From: Protea cynaroides
Lineage: Eukaryota > Streptophyta > Magnoliopsida > Proteales > Proteaceae
Direction: 5' to 3'
NCBI GenBank assembly: GCA_028583415.1
Contig: CM053272.1
Span: forward strand, 47,596,685 to 47,660,684
DNA length: 64,000 bases
Shown: positions 12,952-24,340 of the stretch, one piece after another
Layout of the letters: each line of letters starts with the position of its first letter
Numbering within the stretch: the stretch's first letter is position 1
Program-made: the position numbers and the translations under genes
The notes under the pieces: generated by a model
What the model saw: the letters and a program-made list of their open reading frames with translations, nothing else
Databases searched by the model: none
Told to the model about the DNA's origin: nothing

Positions 12952-13954
12952 GGCAGCCGGAACTGCCACAGGAGAGGATTTCAATACGTTGCGACAAGCT
13001 GATAAAACAGGAGTTAAAATGTGTTTTGAGAAGGAATGTGAGGAGCTTGGCATGAACGTTAAAATGTGTATACATGGTTGCTTGCATCAATATACCAATT
13101 TACAAAAAACCACCTGAGTGAGTATTAATTTAGAAGTTTTATTATCTCTATTCATTCATATGGGTTTTGTTGTTGGGGGAGAAAGGTTTCGCTTGTATCC
13201 TTCTTACATTGTATTAACTGTTAAGTATCCTTGTGTGCTTGTGTGGTGCTACACTGCTAGTGCTACTGCTATTCCATAAATTATTAATGTTTGAACAAAA
13301 ATATCCACAAAAAAAATTGTGTCGTGCGAAAATAGTTTTACATACAAAGTCAGCCCGATAAGCCGGATAGGTCTGGCCCGGGGCGAGCCAATCCAATAAC
13401 AAACATCCACTGGAGCAGCCCATTAGTTAATGTGCACAGCGCAGCTCACCCCAGTCCGAACTCCTATTGGACATGTTTTATTCATGATCTATAAAGCCCA
13501 ACATCGATTCAGCTCAGATCAAAACCGACCCTATCCGACCTTTTGACACCCTTAAACCGAAGGAAACCGAGCCGAATAAGAACAAAAGAATATACGGGGG
13601 CTATCACTTTCAGATCACACCTACAAAGGAGAAACCGTAACCCTTAACACAATTCTAAATGTTCTTCCAACTCTAGAAGAAAATTCTTTTTGAGAGCAAT
13701 AAGAGACAAAAGAGGATCCTATTTCTCAATTTCAACAACTTAATGCTCTTAAAACCTTTTGGCTAAGGCTTTGTATGACCTCTTAACCGTAATTGAGATC
13801 CATTGCAATTCAAGGCAACAACTAATCACTAAAATTACTAAAATTATTAAAATTAAATTTGATGTCAATTTAATTCACTAGTTAAAAATTTTCAAATAAT
13901 TAGATTCATAGAAAGGATGGTTATTTTGCTATACTTAACATATTGTCCTCAAGC
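12952..13954. other. Intergenic stretch with possible hAT-type terminus
   Basis: No gene recognised. The stretch around 13500-13560 (accgaccctatccgacc followed by gacaccctta) resembles one end of plant hAT-type non-autonomous elements, but I could not find the matching end or a target duplication. Confidence 0.3.
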
Positions 13955-14340
13955 TTTTTTTTTTTTTTTGGTGGTAAAAGTGAGAGAAATTATAGTAGAA
14001 GGAAATAAAATTGAGATACAAGGGATGCTGAGGAAAGATGAACCACCCACCTTGGGCAGAGCTATTAGCAGGCGTTGATCACTCCATCAACCAAAACGAA
14101 ATCTTGGGTGCTCTTGGATGTCCCACATGATATCCCTACAAATGAAACCAGGACAAGTGTTCCAAAAATTTGAACCTTTAGTTCATGCGGCAACTCTTGC
14201 TAGGGTATCCGCCACTCAATTTGTTTCCCTAAACCCATTTGTAATTAATTCTCCACCGGATGCGATTGAGGAAAGGCGAGAAAGCACTTCAATTTGGAAG
14301 ACACTGCCAAGGGATCCCCTCCTTCAGCAATCTTTTAACC
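13955..14340 (-). pseudogene. Dead LINE 3' end: RNase H-like fragment with poly-A tail
   Basis: On the minus strand the frame through 14227-14100 gives the string VADTLARVAA followed by SNFWNTCP, interrupted by stops. VADxLA is the conserved C-terminal motif of the RNase H-like domain found at the end of plant L1-type reverse transcriptases. The minus-strand end is a 15-base A tail (T-run at 13955-13969), as expected for a target-primed retrotransposon 3' end. At least two in-frame stops make it non-functional. No reverse transcriptase upstream was identified, so it is a 5'-truncated insertion. Confidence 0.65.
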
Positions 14341-14442
14341 ACTGCAGCTACTAAGACAAGATGTTAGAGGAGAGGTATGATTCTTCAGACACCAAGGAAT
14401 GTTTGGAGATGCACCAGTGAGACAACGAGGATCAAGCGATCG

Positions 14443-14448
<6 letters not shown>

Positions 14449-14478
<30 letters not shown>
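14449..14478. repeat. GA microsatellite at the duplication boundary
   Basis: An uninterrupted GA run ends exactly where similarity to copy 2 (54191 onward) begins. Confidence 0.75.
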
Positions 14479-14480
<2 letters not shown>

Positions 14481-14954
14481 AGATAGGGAGAAGGAGAGGG
14501 AAAGGGAGAGAAGGGCAAAAATGTCCATTCAAAGGTAAATGAAAGGTAAAGATGAAAGTAGTCACCGTTTCGGGTATATTGACAATACCCAAATTCGTTT
14601 ATGAGTATTTTTGTTATAGTGAATATAAACTGGGTGGATCGGTAATGTGAAACCCAAAGGTGGGTAATCAGGTAGTTTTTTCTTTAATTAAATACCCTCT
14701 TTTTATATTAGCATGCATCTTGCTTATGTCCAAGCATGTGTACTAGTACTCTAAACATCATTATGTATTCTCTCAATTTTGAATGGGTTAGATTAAAAGT
14801 ATCATAAAAATAAATAATTCAGATTTGTTTTGTGAGTTGCGGTAACATCACAATATTCCATTGTTACATGAACGAGTGCTTCAGCAGTTCGGTTTAAAGG
14901 TGAACTTGAAAATTAAGAATAATGAAGGTGCAAGGTGGTTGAGGACTAAGAGAA

Positions 14955-15102
14955 TAGTTCACCTACACGTATGTGTACCATTCATGGGATCCTATCACCG
15001 TTCATATTCAATGGATCCTACATTCCAAGAGTCCCACACCACAAAGATGGTGATGGAATTCTATGGAAAGTGCATGTACATGAAGGTGAACTATAACTCG
15101 TG
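14955..15102. mobile_element. Small MITE-like inverted repeat
   Basis: The ends (atagttcacctacacgtatg and the complement of catgtacatgaaggtgaac) form imperfect inverted repeats over about 40 bases around a short centre. The same unit is in copy 2 (about 54660-54808). Related wording (ttcacctacatgtacc ... ggatccta ... tgatgggat) recurs near 26246-26360 and 16556-16680, which suggests a dispersed family. No target duplication verified. Confidence 0.45.
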
Positions 15103-16098
15103 AGATGAATGACTGAAAACTTCCGATGTTAGTTCACCACAATGTTTGTTTGATTTGGATAATCTATTAAATAAATTACAGGTACCTCTTCTATAGTTTG
15201 CTGTAATCTAGGTATACCCCAAACTTTTCAAACAATTATAAAAGCACTCCCTAAAATCAAAATAAATTACCAAAGTACCTAGTCCGTTAGTCATTTTCCG
15301 TTAACTAATGAGGCAAACAAAATTTTTAAATTTTAATACCCAAAATGCCCAAATGGTAAAGTGAACAGACAATTTTATCGAGAAAAACACAAGATAAAAA
15401 GAAAAGAAGTTGCAAAAGACATTCTTCCACGTTCCAGTTTCCGCATATACCCAGGTACGTTTTCTTCACCCTGTTTCTTTTATCCCATTCCTCTCTCTGT
15501 CCCTCTCTACTCTCTCTCTCACTGCTCTCACTGCTCTCACTGTGCTTGGAAGTTGCAGTTGACATTTCTTCCACACCCCATTCTCCGCCACCACCCCTGG
15601 ATCTTCTTCTATCATCTCTTTCTCTCTCTCTCTACACCTCTTGCACCCCTAATCTGTGCAACAAATGCGGTAGAAATCAAAACTGTTTGAGAAAATCCTA
15701 AAATGGTGATCATCATTCAAACAATCTTCTAAATTTTTTATTTCAAACAATTTCACCTTCAATGGGATAAAATATCTGCTAATTTGAAATCGATGGGTTT
15801 TAAACAAAAACTTATCGTTTGGGTTATTTTTTTCAACCTGTTTTGCTAATATTTGTGTTTTCTTTGATTTTATCTATTAAGTATTTGATATGATTTTTAA
15901 TTGCATGTTCTTGGAATGTATCTTGCAATTTCCTAGTTTCCTAATTCAATTTGACTTCATTTGTTGAATCAGATAAAACCCTACGTTGGAGTGGGTACTA
16001 TCTTTTTTTTTTTTTCAATGGAAGAAATACCACATTATTAATTATTGTTAACTCAGATTTCAATTTGGTTAAATCAGCTACTCCAGTTTGATTAAATA

Positions 16099-16353
16099 TA
16101 TTGGGAATAGTCCCACATTGTTAATGAGATTGAAATCCTATGATCTTATATATGGAGAGTCCCTCTACTTACTAGTTCAAACTTTTGAGTTGGAAACTTG
16201 ACATGGCATCAAAGCTCTAGGTTCCCTCTCATAATAACCCTAGAAAAAAAAAAGAAAAAAAAAAGAGTCAAACCACTAAAAGAGAGATGCCAGATGCATC
16301 AAAGAGAGACTGGATATCACCCAAAAAGAGGGATCAGTCACTTGAAACCCAAC
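16099..16353 (+). mobile_element. TRIM remnant: left LTR and primer-binding site (copy 1)
   Basis: Equivalent of the complete element at 55818-56211 in copy 2. The left LTR is 16099-16203, followed by the tRNA-Met-like primer site tggcatcaaagc. The right LTR is missing: the sequence jumps from tcacttgaaa to cccaactagttgtacctagg, a deletion relative to copy 2. Confidence 0.7.
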
Positions 16354-17140
16354 TAGTTGTACCTAGGTTTCGATCAAACTACTGGAGAAATAACCATAAT
16401 TTTCTCAAGATTTAACCAAACTCACCCGCACCTTTTAGCATCTAAAAATTGACATGTTGTTCTTTTGCAGTTGGTGGGACTCTCTCTCTCTCTCTCTCTC
16501 TCTGCAACACATGTAACCCAAACCTTTCATTGCCACCACTGACCGGAATAGTTTGCCATGCATGTACCCGTATTCTCCCTGGGATCTCATCATCTTCCAT
16601 TTTCAATGAGTCCTACATTCTAGAGATGGATTTTACACCATAATGACGGTGATGAGATCCCATTAAAAATACATATACATGCTGTTGATCCGAACTTACC
16701 ATTTATGGCATTATCAAAGATGATCTGGTACTTTTAGAATTGGATATAAATTAAATTTCCTACTATGATCTCATATGTGCACATTGAAGGCTATTAGGAT
16801 GGAATTCAAGATTATGAGAAATTACCTAATTTACCATCTAATAACATGAGAACTAGTCATGGCAGAAGGGCAAGTGAATAATGTTATAATTCTATTTGTA
16901 ACGGCAGAAGGGCAAGTGAATAAATTTATAATTTTGTTTGTAACCTAGATGGACCCAAATATCTATATTTATTTATTAATTTTTTGTAAAGGCGATAGGT
17001 GCAGCTTGTGGTGGTTCTTGTCATCATATGGTTAGCAAAATGTGAAAAATTCTTAAAAATTATAAAAACAAAAAAGAAAAAACAAAGGAGTATTATTGAT
17101 AGCCTTTAAAAAATTTAGGAAAAAAAAAGAATACTTGATA

Positions 17141-17142
<2 letters not shown>

Positions 17143-17202
<60 letters not shown>
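17143..17202. repeat. AT microsatellite (copy 1)
   Basis: Perfect TA dinucleotide run with a T-run after it; the counterpart in copy 2 is at about 57179-57240. Confidence 0.9.
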
Positions 17203-17210
<8 letters not shown>

Positions 17211-18180
17211 TTTTTGTGTGGCGCGTATCGACATGCATGCCAATAAGAAGAACCGATGTTCTGACCTAATTTGGAATCTTTTTTTTTTATTTGATAGAAC
17301 CTAATCTGGAATATTAAAAACAAAAAAAAATTCAATTGGATGTTTTTCTGAAAGTCAAATTATATATTATATTTCAAAAAAAAAAAAATAAAAAAAAATA
17401 AAAAATAAAAAATAAAATTCTTGGTAGTCAAATTTTATATATTCTATCTCTTCATTCAGTGAACTTTGTTTGACCATCGGATTTGCTTTATCATCTTCTT
17501 GTGTGGAATGTATTGACAACCAATAGGAAGAATCAACGTTTAACCTAATCAGTAATTTAAAAAAAGAAAAAGAAAAAAATTCGATGAATGTTCTTCGAAA
17601 GTCAAATTATACATGATATTTTTATGACAAAAGATTTTGTATACCACCGTCCGTATATAGATTCAAATGAAAAAATATAATCTCAACACTATCTCTTCTA
17701 ACAATTCCATTGAAATTGAATCGTTGAAATTGTTACTTTGTTTTTCTGCAAGGCAATAATTGATATTGCCAACCTGGATGAATCATGAAACCATGATAAT
17801 TGACTTAATCAGAAATCCTTTTGTCATTTTTTATTTATTTTAAAAAAATGATGTTGTATAAGAATAATTAATTTTTAAAATTGATTTCTTTAACCCAATG
17901 ATTCAAAGCAACGAAAAAAGGAATTGCAAAAGAATTGTAGACTAAAATTGAGACTGTGGAATGAGTACCCAACAGATGCGTGACACAAGATTGGTAATTG
18001 CTTTGAATTGGACTGGTTCAAATTTGGCTAGTTCAGTAATAATTCGACCAGCTGGATTATCACCTGTCCTGTCATTCCATGGTTCAACGGGGTTCAATAA
18101 GAGCAGTTCAAATCTAAATCAATGTATTCAACCAGTCGACCACAAGAAACCAGCTTTTTAAAAATCCATCCATGAGATGT

Positions 18181-18189
18181 TTTTACTAA
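18181..18189. other. Empty target site for the copy 2 Mutator-like insertion
   Basis: TTTTACTAA occurs once here. In copy 2 the same 9 bases flank both sides of the 58204-59588 element, so this is the pre-insertion allele. Confidence 0.9.
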
Positions 18190-18730
18190 CTATGCATTGG
18201 TTTGTTGCATTCAATAATTCAAGAACACAAATGTATACTAGACATTATTTTCGTCATCTTATAATGTGTTCTTAACTTAGAATACCGTCTAAGATTGCAT
18301 ACCAAACGTGATCTAAATTGTTAAACCTTTGAAATAATTATCCATTCTCAGACTCCTTTTCCAGCTCTTTTCTTGTCAAATTAAAGGATGGACTTACCAT
18401 TTTCTGCTCCATGTATGAAAATGATCTATAACTGTTTATTTGGTGACAAGTCATATCCGTTTGTATATGTATTGATTTTGCATTACCCCTTTTTTTTTTT
18501 TTTTTTTTTTTTAATCTTTTATCTTTTTCTATTTTTTTTTATAATATCATACAGATTCATATCCTTCCCCTCCTTCCCCCCTCTCTATACAGATTCTATA
18601 TTTTTTTTTTATAAATATATGCACGGTTGTGTATATATATATATATGCCTTCCTGTAAAGATTGGGTGGCAACTTAATTCTCATTATTTAGGGGGATAAG
18701 GGGATTGATTAGAGCACCTAATACCCTTTC

Positions 18731-19533
18731 ATGGCCAATTTCCAGTCTTTCTTCCTTTACCTTTTACTTTCCTTTGTTCTGTTTCTCTCAAATTGTTTGG
18801 AAAAAATTGAAACCTATGGATTTGAAGAAAAAACAGTGAAACTTGATCATTACAAGCATGTTATTACAATAAGTTCTTTGATTCCATCAAAAGTTTGTTC
18901 TACCCCAAGCGAAGGTGATTCTTTTTTTAACTATACGTTTGTGTTTGTATTTCTGTAATTTCAATTCTCTTTAGAAACTGGGTTTTTGTTCTTGAGAAAT
19001 AGCATAGTATTTCTTCGTTTCATTCAATTCGATCTATCACTAGGCATCTAGATAGCAGCTAGAAAGTTTTCTGCATTCTCATGGCATTAACCACTTCTCA
19101 TGTTGGAAGTTCCAACTACCCCCTAGGTCTACTTTGTTTACTTGATAGCTATATTCCAATAGAAATTTATTTTCTTAATGCTCTTTTTTTTTTTTTTTTT
19201 TTTTTTTTGACTTAAAATTTTATGTGTAATATTTTATATGTAAAATTTTTTTAATGTTTGTTTTCATTAAATAAAAGAAAGAAATTTTTTTTTCCATCTC
19301 CCTTAGAGATCATTGTATTTTACTTCTTGGAAATAAACATTGATTTTTTTTTAAAACTTTGAATATCCATTAAAATTTGTAATTTCAGTTTGGCAGTTTT
19401 AGGAGGAATTCAATTGGTATTTAGTGAGCAGAAGTAGAAGTCCAAATATGATCGATCATTTTCATATATTGGAAGTGGGACCCAAAAAAAAAATACTTGT
19501 TTACATATAATATAAGTAAATTAATTTTAGTGA

Positions 19534-19609
<76 letters not shown>

Positions 19610-20901
19610 TCAGAATAAAACGTTATTTCATTAATGTTAAAGACTACCTTTCATGCTTCCAGGTACCAAAACTTTAAGCAAGTTGCAAGCTGCTCACAAA
19701 TATGGGGCCTGCTCGCCACTGAAAGCAGGGACTACAACTCATCCTAGCCTTCGTGAGATTCTCCTTCAAGACAAAGCCCGAGTCAAGCACCTCTTTTCTA
19801 AGACTACCACCCAAAATCCAGCATCAAATTCTGGAGTAAAACTTACAGGATATTCTGGGTCAGGAGACTACCTCGTCACAGTTGGATTTGGAACACCAGA
19901 GCAAACTTTCACAATTATCTTTGACACGGGCAGTGACCTCACTTGGCTCCAATGCCTACCATGCGTCGACTATTGCCTTCCACAACAAGACCCCTACTTC
20001 AACCCTTCATTGTCCTCCACCTATTCCTACATCCCATGTGGCTCTGCTGCATGTTCCCAACTGAAATCAGCCACAGGTTATTCAGAACGATGCACCACCG
20101 ATTGCATCTACCTAATCACATACGGTGACGGTTCCTACTCTGAAGGGTACTGGTCAACTGAAACACTAACACTATCTTCCTCTCTTTGTCTTCCCTAAGT
20201 TTGAATTTGGGTGTGGAGACTACCAAGGCGGGGATTTTGGTGGTGCGAGATGGATTAATAGGTCTCGGCCGTAATAATATCTCTCGAGTGTCACAAACCG
20301 CTCAACAAGTATGGAAAGAATTTCTCCTATTGTCTTCCATCCACAAGTAGCTATACTTGGTTATCTTGCATTTGGAAACCAAGTGGCCGCCACTTCAGTG
20401 CAATACATTTCACTTCTAACACAATCAAGTTACCCATCATTTTATTTCGTAGATCTAACAGGTATAAGCGTTGGAGGGAAAATGTTGAATGTCTCATCAT
20501 CAGTGTTTACAACTGCAGGAACCATTATTGATTCAGGAACAACTTTAACTTATTTGCCACCAACTGCTTATTCGGCTCTTAGCTCAGCATTTAAACAAGA
20601 TATGACAAATTATCCGATGGCTCCGGAACAGTCAGGACTTGATACATGCTATAATTTGACGGGATACACTACTGTAACACTACCATCTATAGTGTTGCAG
20701 TTTGATGGAAGTACTAGTTTTACTGTCGATGGTTCGGGTATTCTTATTGAAGCAAACACAAATATATATTGTTTGGCTTTCTATGGTAACAGTGCTAGTA
20801 CTGATTTTTCCATCTTTGGAAATACGCAACAAAAGAGATATGAGGTGATGTACGATGTTATTGGAGGGAAGCTGGGATTTACTCCTACAAGCTGTAGCTA
20901 A
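18731..20901 (+). pseudogene. A1 aspartic protease (nepenthesin/AED-like), copy 1, catalytic exon frameshifted
   Basis: Two exons: 18731-18914 encodes a signal peptide (hydrophobic residues about 5-20) and the start of the propeptide; 19663-20901 encodes the rest. The phase-1 GT-AG splice joins STPSEG to TKTLSKLQ. Exon 1 is intact. Exon 2 keeps the first active-site motif FDTGSDLTWLQC and, downstream, IIDSGTTLTYL, but against copy 2 it has four extra single bases within 180 nt (near 20184-20189, 20246-20248, 20306-20308, 20357-20358). The frame from the first half stops at 20196-20198. All four changes are insertions, so either this copy is decayed or this patch is an assembly error. The family cleaves proteins in the apoplast or secretory pathway. 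A candidate AATAAA is at 21047-21052. Confidence 0.85.
19531..19606. repeat. CT microsatellite before protease exon 2 (copy 1)
   Basis: Long TC run, about 55 bases upstream of the acceptor; much shorter in copy 2 (about 60937-60965). It enlarges the pyrimidine-rich tail of the intron. Confidence 0.9.
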
Positions 20902-21942
20902 AGTAAAAAAGGAAGATGATAACAACCACAAATAAGAAGAAAAGAAGAAGTTTGACTTAATTAGTTTAAAGATCAAAGGTTTTTTTTTGGGTAAACATAA
21001 AGACAAAGTTTGATGCATACATTGGTTATGTTGTAACTTGTTTTCTAATAAATCTGTTGGGGCATGGATTAAACTATTGCAATAGTTTTAATAGAGGTGT
21101 TGGAATGTGTGGCCTAATACGGATTGTTTGTATTATTTTATATATTATTATTGATTTTCTCTAATTTTTTTGTTTGCATGTTGTAATTTTTTTTTTTAAA
21201 GTTACTAAATTGTTTTATTGGTACTGTTATTTTAGTATAGGTGGATTAGTTCTATGGATGCTTATCTAGATATGGTACATTTTATTCATTGGCATGAATA
21301 CATCCATTATGATTCATTATGTGCTTACATGTGCATTTTGGAACATAATTAAAATAACTCGGACTATGGGAGACATGAGGGCTAGCTTCTCCATGGTTAG
21401 TAAGGATAAGGTTTCGAAGATCGTTGCATGTGTATAGACATCTCATTTTATTACCCTAGAGTTGTATATATCGATGACGAAACACGCATATTCCTTAAGA
21501 TAGGGTGTTGGTCTTTACTTTCAGTTTCTGAGAGGTTGTGTTACCCCCTTACTCTTAACTAATATTTGCAGTCATATAAAAGTGATTGGGAGGAAGCAAC
21601 GTGAAGAAGAAAAAATGCAAAACAACATTGGAATTGGGCCAAATTTTTAGATTAGTAATATTTTTTTTTGGGTACTTGGATTAGAGTTGTTTTACCATAT
21701 AAAAACCTTAAGTTTGAAAATAGGTAAGACAAATGGTTTGATTTGGGTATTATTTTTTTTCTAGATTCCATTTCTAACACAGTTCACTACTTTCTAAAGG
21801 ATTTTTGAACTTTTTTTTTTCTTTTGCAAATCACTTTTAAAATTTTATTCCATTGGAAACCGAAAAGCCATTTTCAATGCAATAAAAATCATATAATATA
21901 GAGAAAAAAAAAAAAAGAAAAAAGAAAAAAGAAAATACCTTA

Positions 21943-22790
21943 AAAAAATGTCAGAGGTTGGGGAAGAAGAAGAAACAAAAGATGATGATGATGATTTTAT
22001 TGAAGAAGAAAAAGAAGAGGAGGAAGAGAAGGAGAAGAAGAAGATATTGATATGGGAATAGCAAAAGCAACACCAGTACTACCATTTATGATTCACTCTA
22101 AGAATCATCCATAGCAACAGCAACACCAGTACTATCGTTTATGATTCACCACGTCCAATTCCAACTTACAATAATAATCTCCAACTTCTCTAATGGGTGA
22201 AAGAAGGATCCAAATTCGGTGCCCTCTCTGGCCTTGGCCATAATCCTCTTAGATGGAGGTCAATCTGGTGACTTCTATGCTCTACCTAGTTGCAATAGAA
22301 TGCAATATGCTGCGGCGATTCATGAGACTATATGTCACGAAGGTCAGATTCCGGATGAGGGGCTGTTTCAAGGGATTTCCGAAGTTTAAGAGACGGATCC
22401 TCATGATACTTCTAAGAGTGATTCTAAAAAAGGAGATTTGGACACATTATGGAGTAAGAAGCATCATGTTATTCATGGCGGTGATAATGACCAGGAACAT
22501 GCTGTTTTGGAGCTGCCATGTAGTAAGAAATTTTTTGAAGGTCCTAAAGCTGTGGAAAAGAAGATGGTTGAAATGAACCAACGAAGATTCAAACTAGATC
22601 CTTTACCCTTATCTGGACCGGAGGGGATGAGCTTTTGGGTTAAGCGTGACGAGAATTTGAATTCAAATATGTTAGAAGGTGCTTTGGCATTGGCCGAATT
22701 CTGGAATAAACCGGAATGGAATAAAATAAGTTTTTACCAAAAAAAACAAAAAAAAAAAAACAAAAAAACAAAAAAACCAAAAAGGAATTA
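21943..22790 (+). pseudogene. Unidentified acidic-protein gene fragment, copy 1
   Basis: I do not recognise the family. A start-like AAAATGTCAGAGGTTGGGG opens onto an acidic, Glu/Asp/Lys-rich segment that soon stops. Further on, a frame reading HETICHEGQIPDEGLFQGIS meets a TAA at about 22387-22389 and then continues through ELPCSKKFFEGP to PEGMSFWVKRDENL, ending in an A-rich run. The third copy at 28888-29440 has a sense Gln codon (CAG) where this copy has TAA, so the stop is probably a secondary mutation. Present three times in this window, always broken. Confidence 0.5.
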
Positions 22791-22906
22791 AAATAGATGG
22801 TGGGCTTTGCATGTTAGAAGCCCATCTGGGCACATAAACTGTGAGCCCCAACTGGCACTTTCCATCAATATTTTGGTAAGGTTGGGGGTTTGCAAAATGG
22901 TCCTTA

Positions 22907-23260
22907 CGGTTTGTTTGGCCAAACATTATAAAGGGGTTTTGAGTTGAATGTGCCTGAGGCCGTGTTTGTTATGAACTAAATTAGTAGACTTTAATTTGAC
23001 GAAACCTATATGGACTGTTTTACGAGCAAGCACTTAGTCCAGCCCAGGGTGAGACCTAATTCCAGACCAGGGCTTAGCTCAAGCACAGACCAAGGGTCAG
23101 AACCTGGCCCATCCTAATACAGCCTCTAATAATCAATATTGTTCATGGGCTTCAGTGTAAACCTCTTAATTTATGAAATTGTTAATTATAGACCTAATTT
23201 TGGAGTTCTAATCACATGCATGTACATGTACTCTATGAGATTATAGTATTATTGTTGTGG
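22907..23260. other. Intergenic stretch, no gene seen
   Basis: No open frame of note. The cagccc/gacc-rich portion around 23035-23110 is low-complexity. Confidence 0.4.
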
Positions 23261-23268
23261 TCTAGGAC

Positions 23269-23884
23269 TAGGGGTGCAAGTTTTACCCTGACAATCCAAA
23301 CCTGCCCAGGCCCGCCCTGAACCCTGGCAGGATTGAACTTGGCCCAAACCCTAATAGGGCTGGGTTAGGGTTCAATTTTATATGAACCCTGGCAGGGTTG
23401 GGCTGGGTTAGGGTTGACCCCCTGGGTTGAACCCGACCCAATCCGACCCTGTATATATTTGAATATATTTATAAATATATGTATAATTTGTATTTGTTCC
23501 TTGTTAAACACTTAAACTGATTTGGTTTGTATCTGTTAGGTTCTTAAAAAAATATCATAGGTTGTTTGTATTTGTCATATGTTTTAAGTTGTAATTGTTA
23601 TTTGATAATTTGTTGTATGTTTAGGGTCAATCAGGGTCAATATCAGGATCAATCTAACCCTGATTCAGGGTTAATCAGGGTTGTCCCGGCCCAACTCGGC
23701 CCTGTCAGGATCAATCAAGACAGGTTAGGGTTAGGCCCAACCCTGTCAGAGTCAGGGTTAGGGTTGTACATTTTCTGACCCTGGTAAGGTTAGGCTGGGT
23801 TAGGGTTAAGTTTCAATAGTCAGGGTTAGGGTTGGGGTTAGGGTTTTAAAAAACCCGACCCAATCCGACCCTATTGTAGTCCTA
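23269..23884. mobile_element. hAT-type non-autonomous element with degenerate telomere-like interior
   Basis: The exact 8-base direct repeat TCTAGGAC flanks it (23261-23268 and 23885-23892), the size hAT transposases generate. Ends are imperfect inverted repeats: TAGGGGTGCAA on the left and TAGGACTACAA as the complement of the right end. Both halves of the interior are crowded with GGGTTAGGGTT / CCCTGGCAGGGTT / CCGACCCAATCCGACCC motifs, typical subterminal content of plant hAT MITE-like elements. No transposase frame. 616 bases long. Confidence 0.85.
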
Positions 23885-24115
23885 TCTAGGACCCACCTTT
23901 ATAATGTAAGACCCATTAAATATGAACAATGATGAGATCTCAAAATCTTTAAAGGCCCACTGAAAAATCCCCCGGTAGAACTAGTAAGCCAATTAAATAC
24001 GTTGTCGAGCCAGAGATGGATAAATGATAAATCCCTAACATGTAACATAACCGGGACAGATGTCAACACAAGAAGCCTGTTCTCTTTATAGTCTTATTCG
24101 GCTAAGGATGTTTTG

Positions 24116-24280
24116 CATGCACCCTACAACGGTTATATGTCCGGATGGGGCGACGCGACCATGTAAGATATACGACAGCTGAATTACGACACTCTCCGGC
24201 TTGCACGTAAAATGGAGCTATCAAATGTCGACGTTAATTGCAGAGCAGTAGAGCAACGTTTCGCAGTTTGGCATTATAAA
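24116..24280 (+). promoter_or_regulatory. Seed-type promoter elements upstream of the vicilin-like locus
   Basis: CATGCA (24116-24121) matches the RY seed element, and a TATA-type ttataaatg lies at about 24274-24282, some 60 bases before the ATG at 24341. An ACGT core (gcacgtaaaa) lies between. This arrangement is normal for seed storage genes and suggests the locus was once seed-expressed; current activity is unknown. Confidence 0.5.
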
Positions 24281-24340
24281 TGAAGGCACAAACTCACACA
24301 CTCTCTTCACCCAGCAAAGCCTCCTGCATGTGTTACCAAC

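Larger units (their letters stand above)
14478..22906 (+). repeat. Segmental duplication, copy 1
   Basis: Nearly base-for-base the same as 54191-64000, same orientation, about 40 kb apart. The match starts at acaagataggg in both copies and continues to the window end in copy 2, so the right boundary is unknown. Differences include copy-specific deletions (right half of a TRIM-containing region near 16353 lost in copy 1; about 240 bases near 21567-21807 lost in copy 2), one transposon insertion only in copy 2, microsatellite length changes, and indels in the protease exons. Confidence 0.95.

Noticed and set aside
17093..17335. 80-aa minus-strand frame
   Set aside because: Generated by the TA microsatellite (Ile-Tyr repeats).
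22253..22576. 107-aa frame (and its match at 63366) as a gene
   Set aside because: It is in a different frame from the one giving coherent text (HETICHEGQIPDE, KKFFEGPKAVEKK) and is basic and Met/Arg-rich, like a frame shadow.
23269..23884. Interstitial telomere array
   Set aside because: GGGTTAGG motifs are irregular and never form TTTAGGG tandem repeats; the stretch has hAT-like ends and an 8-base duplication.
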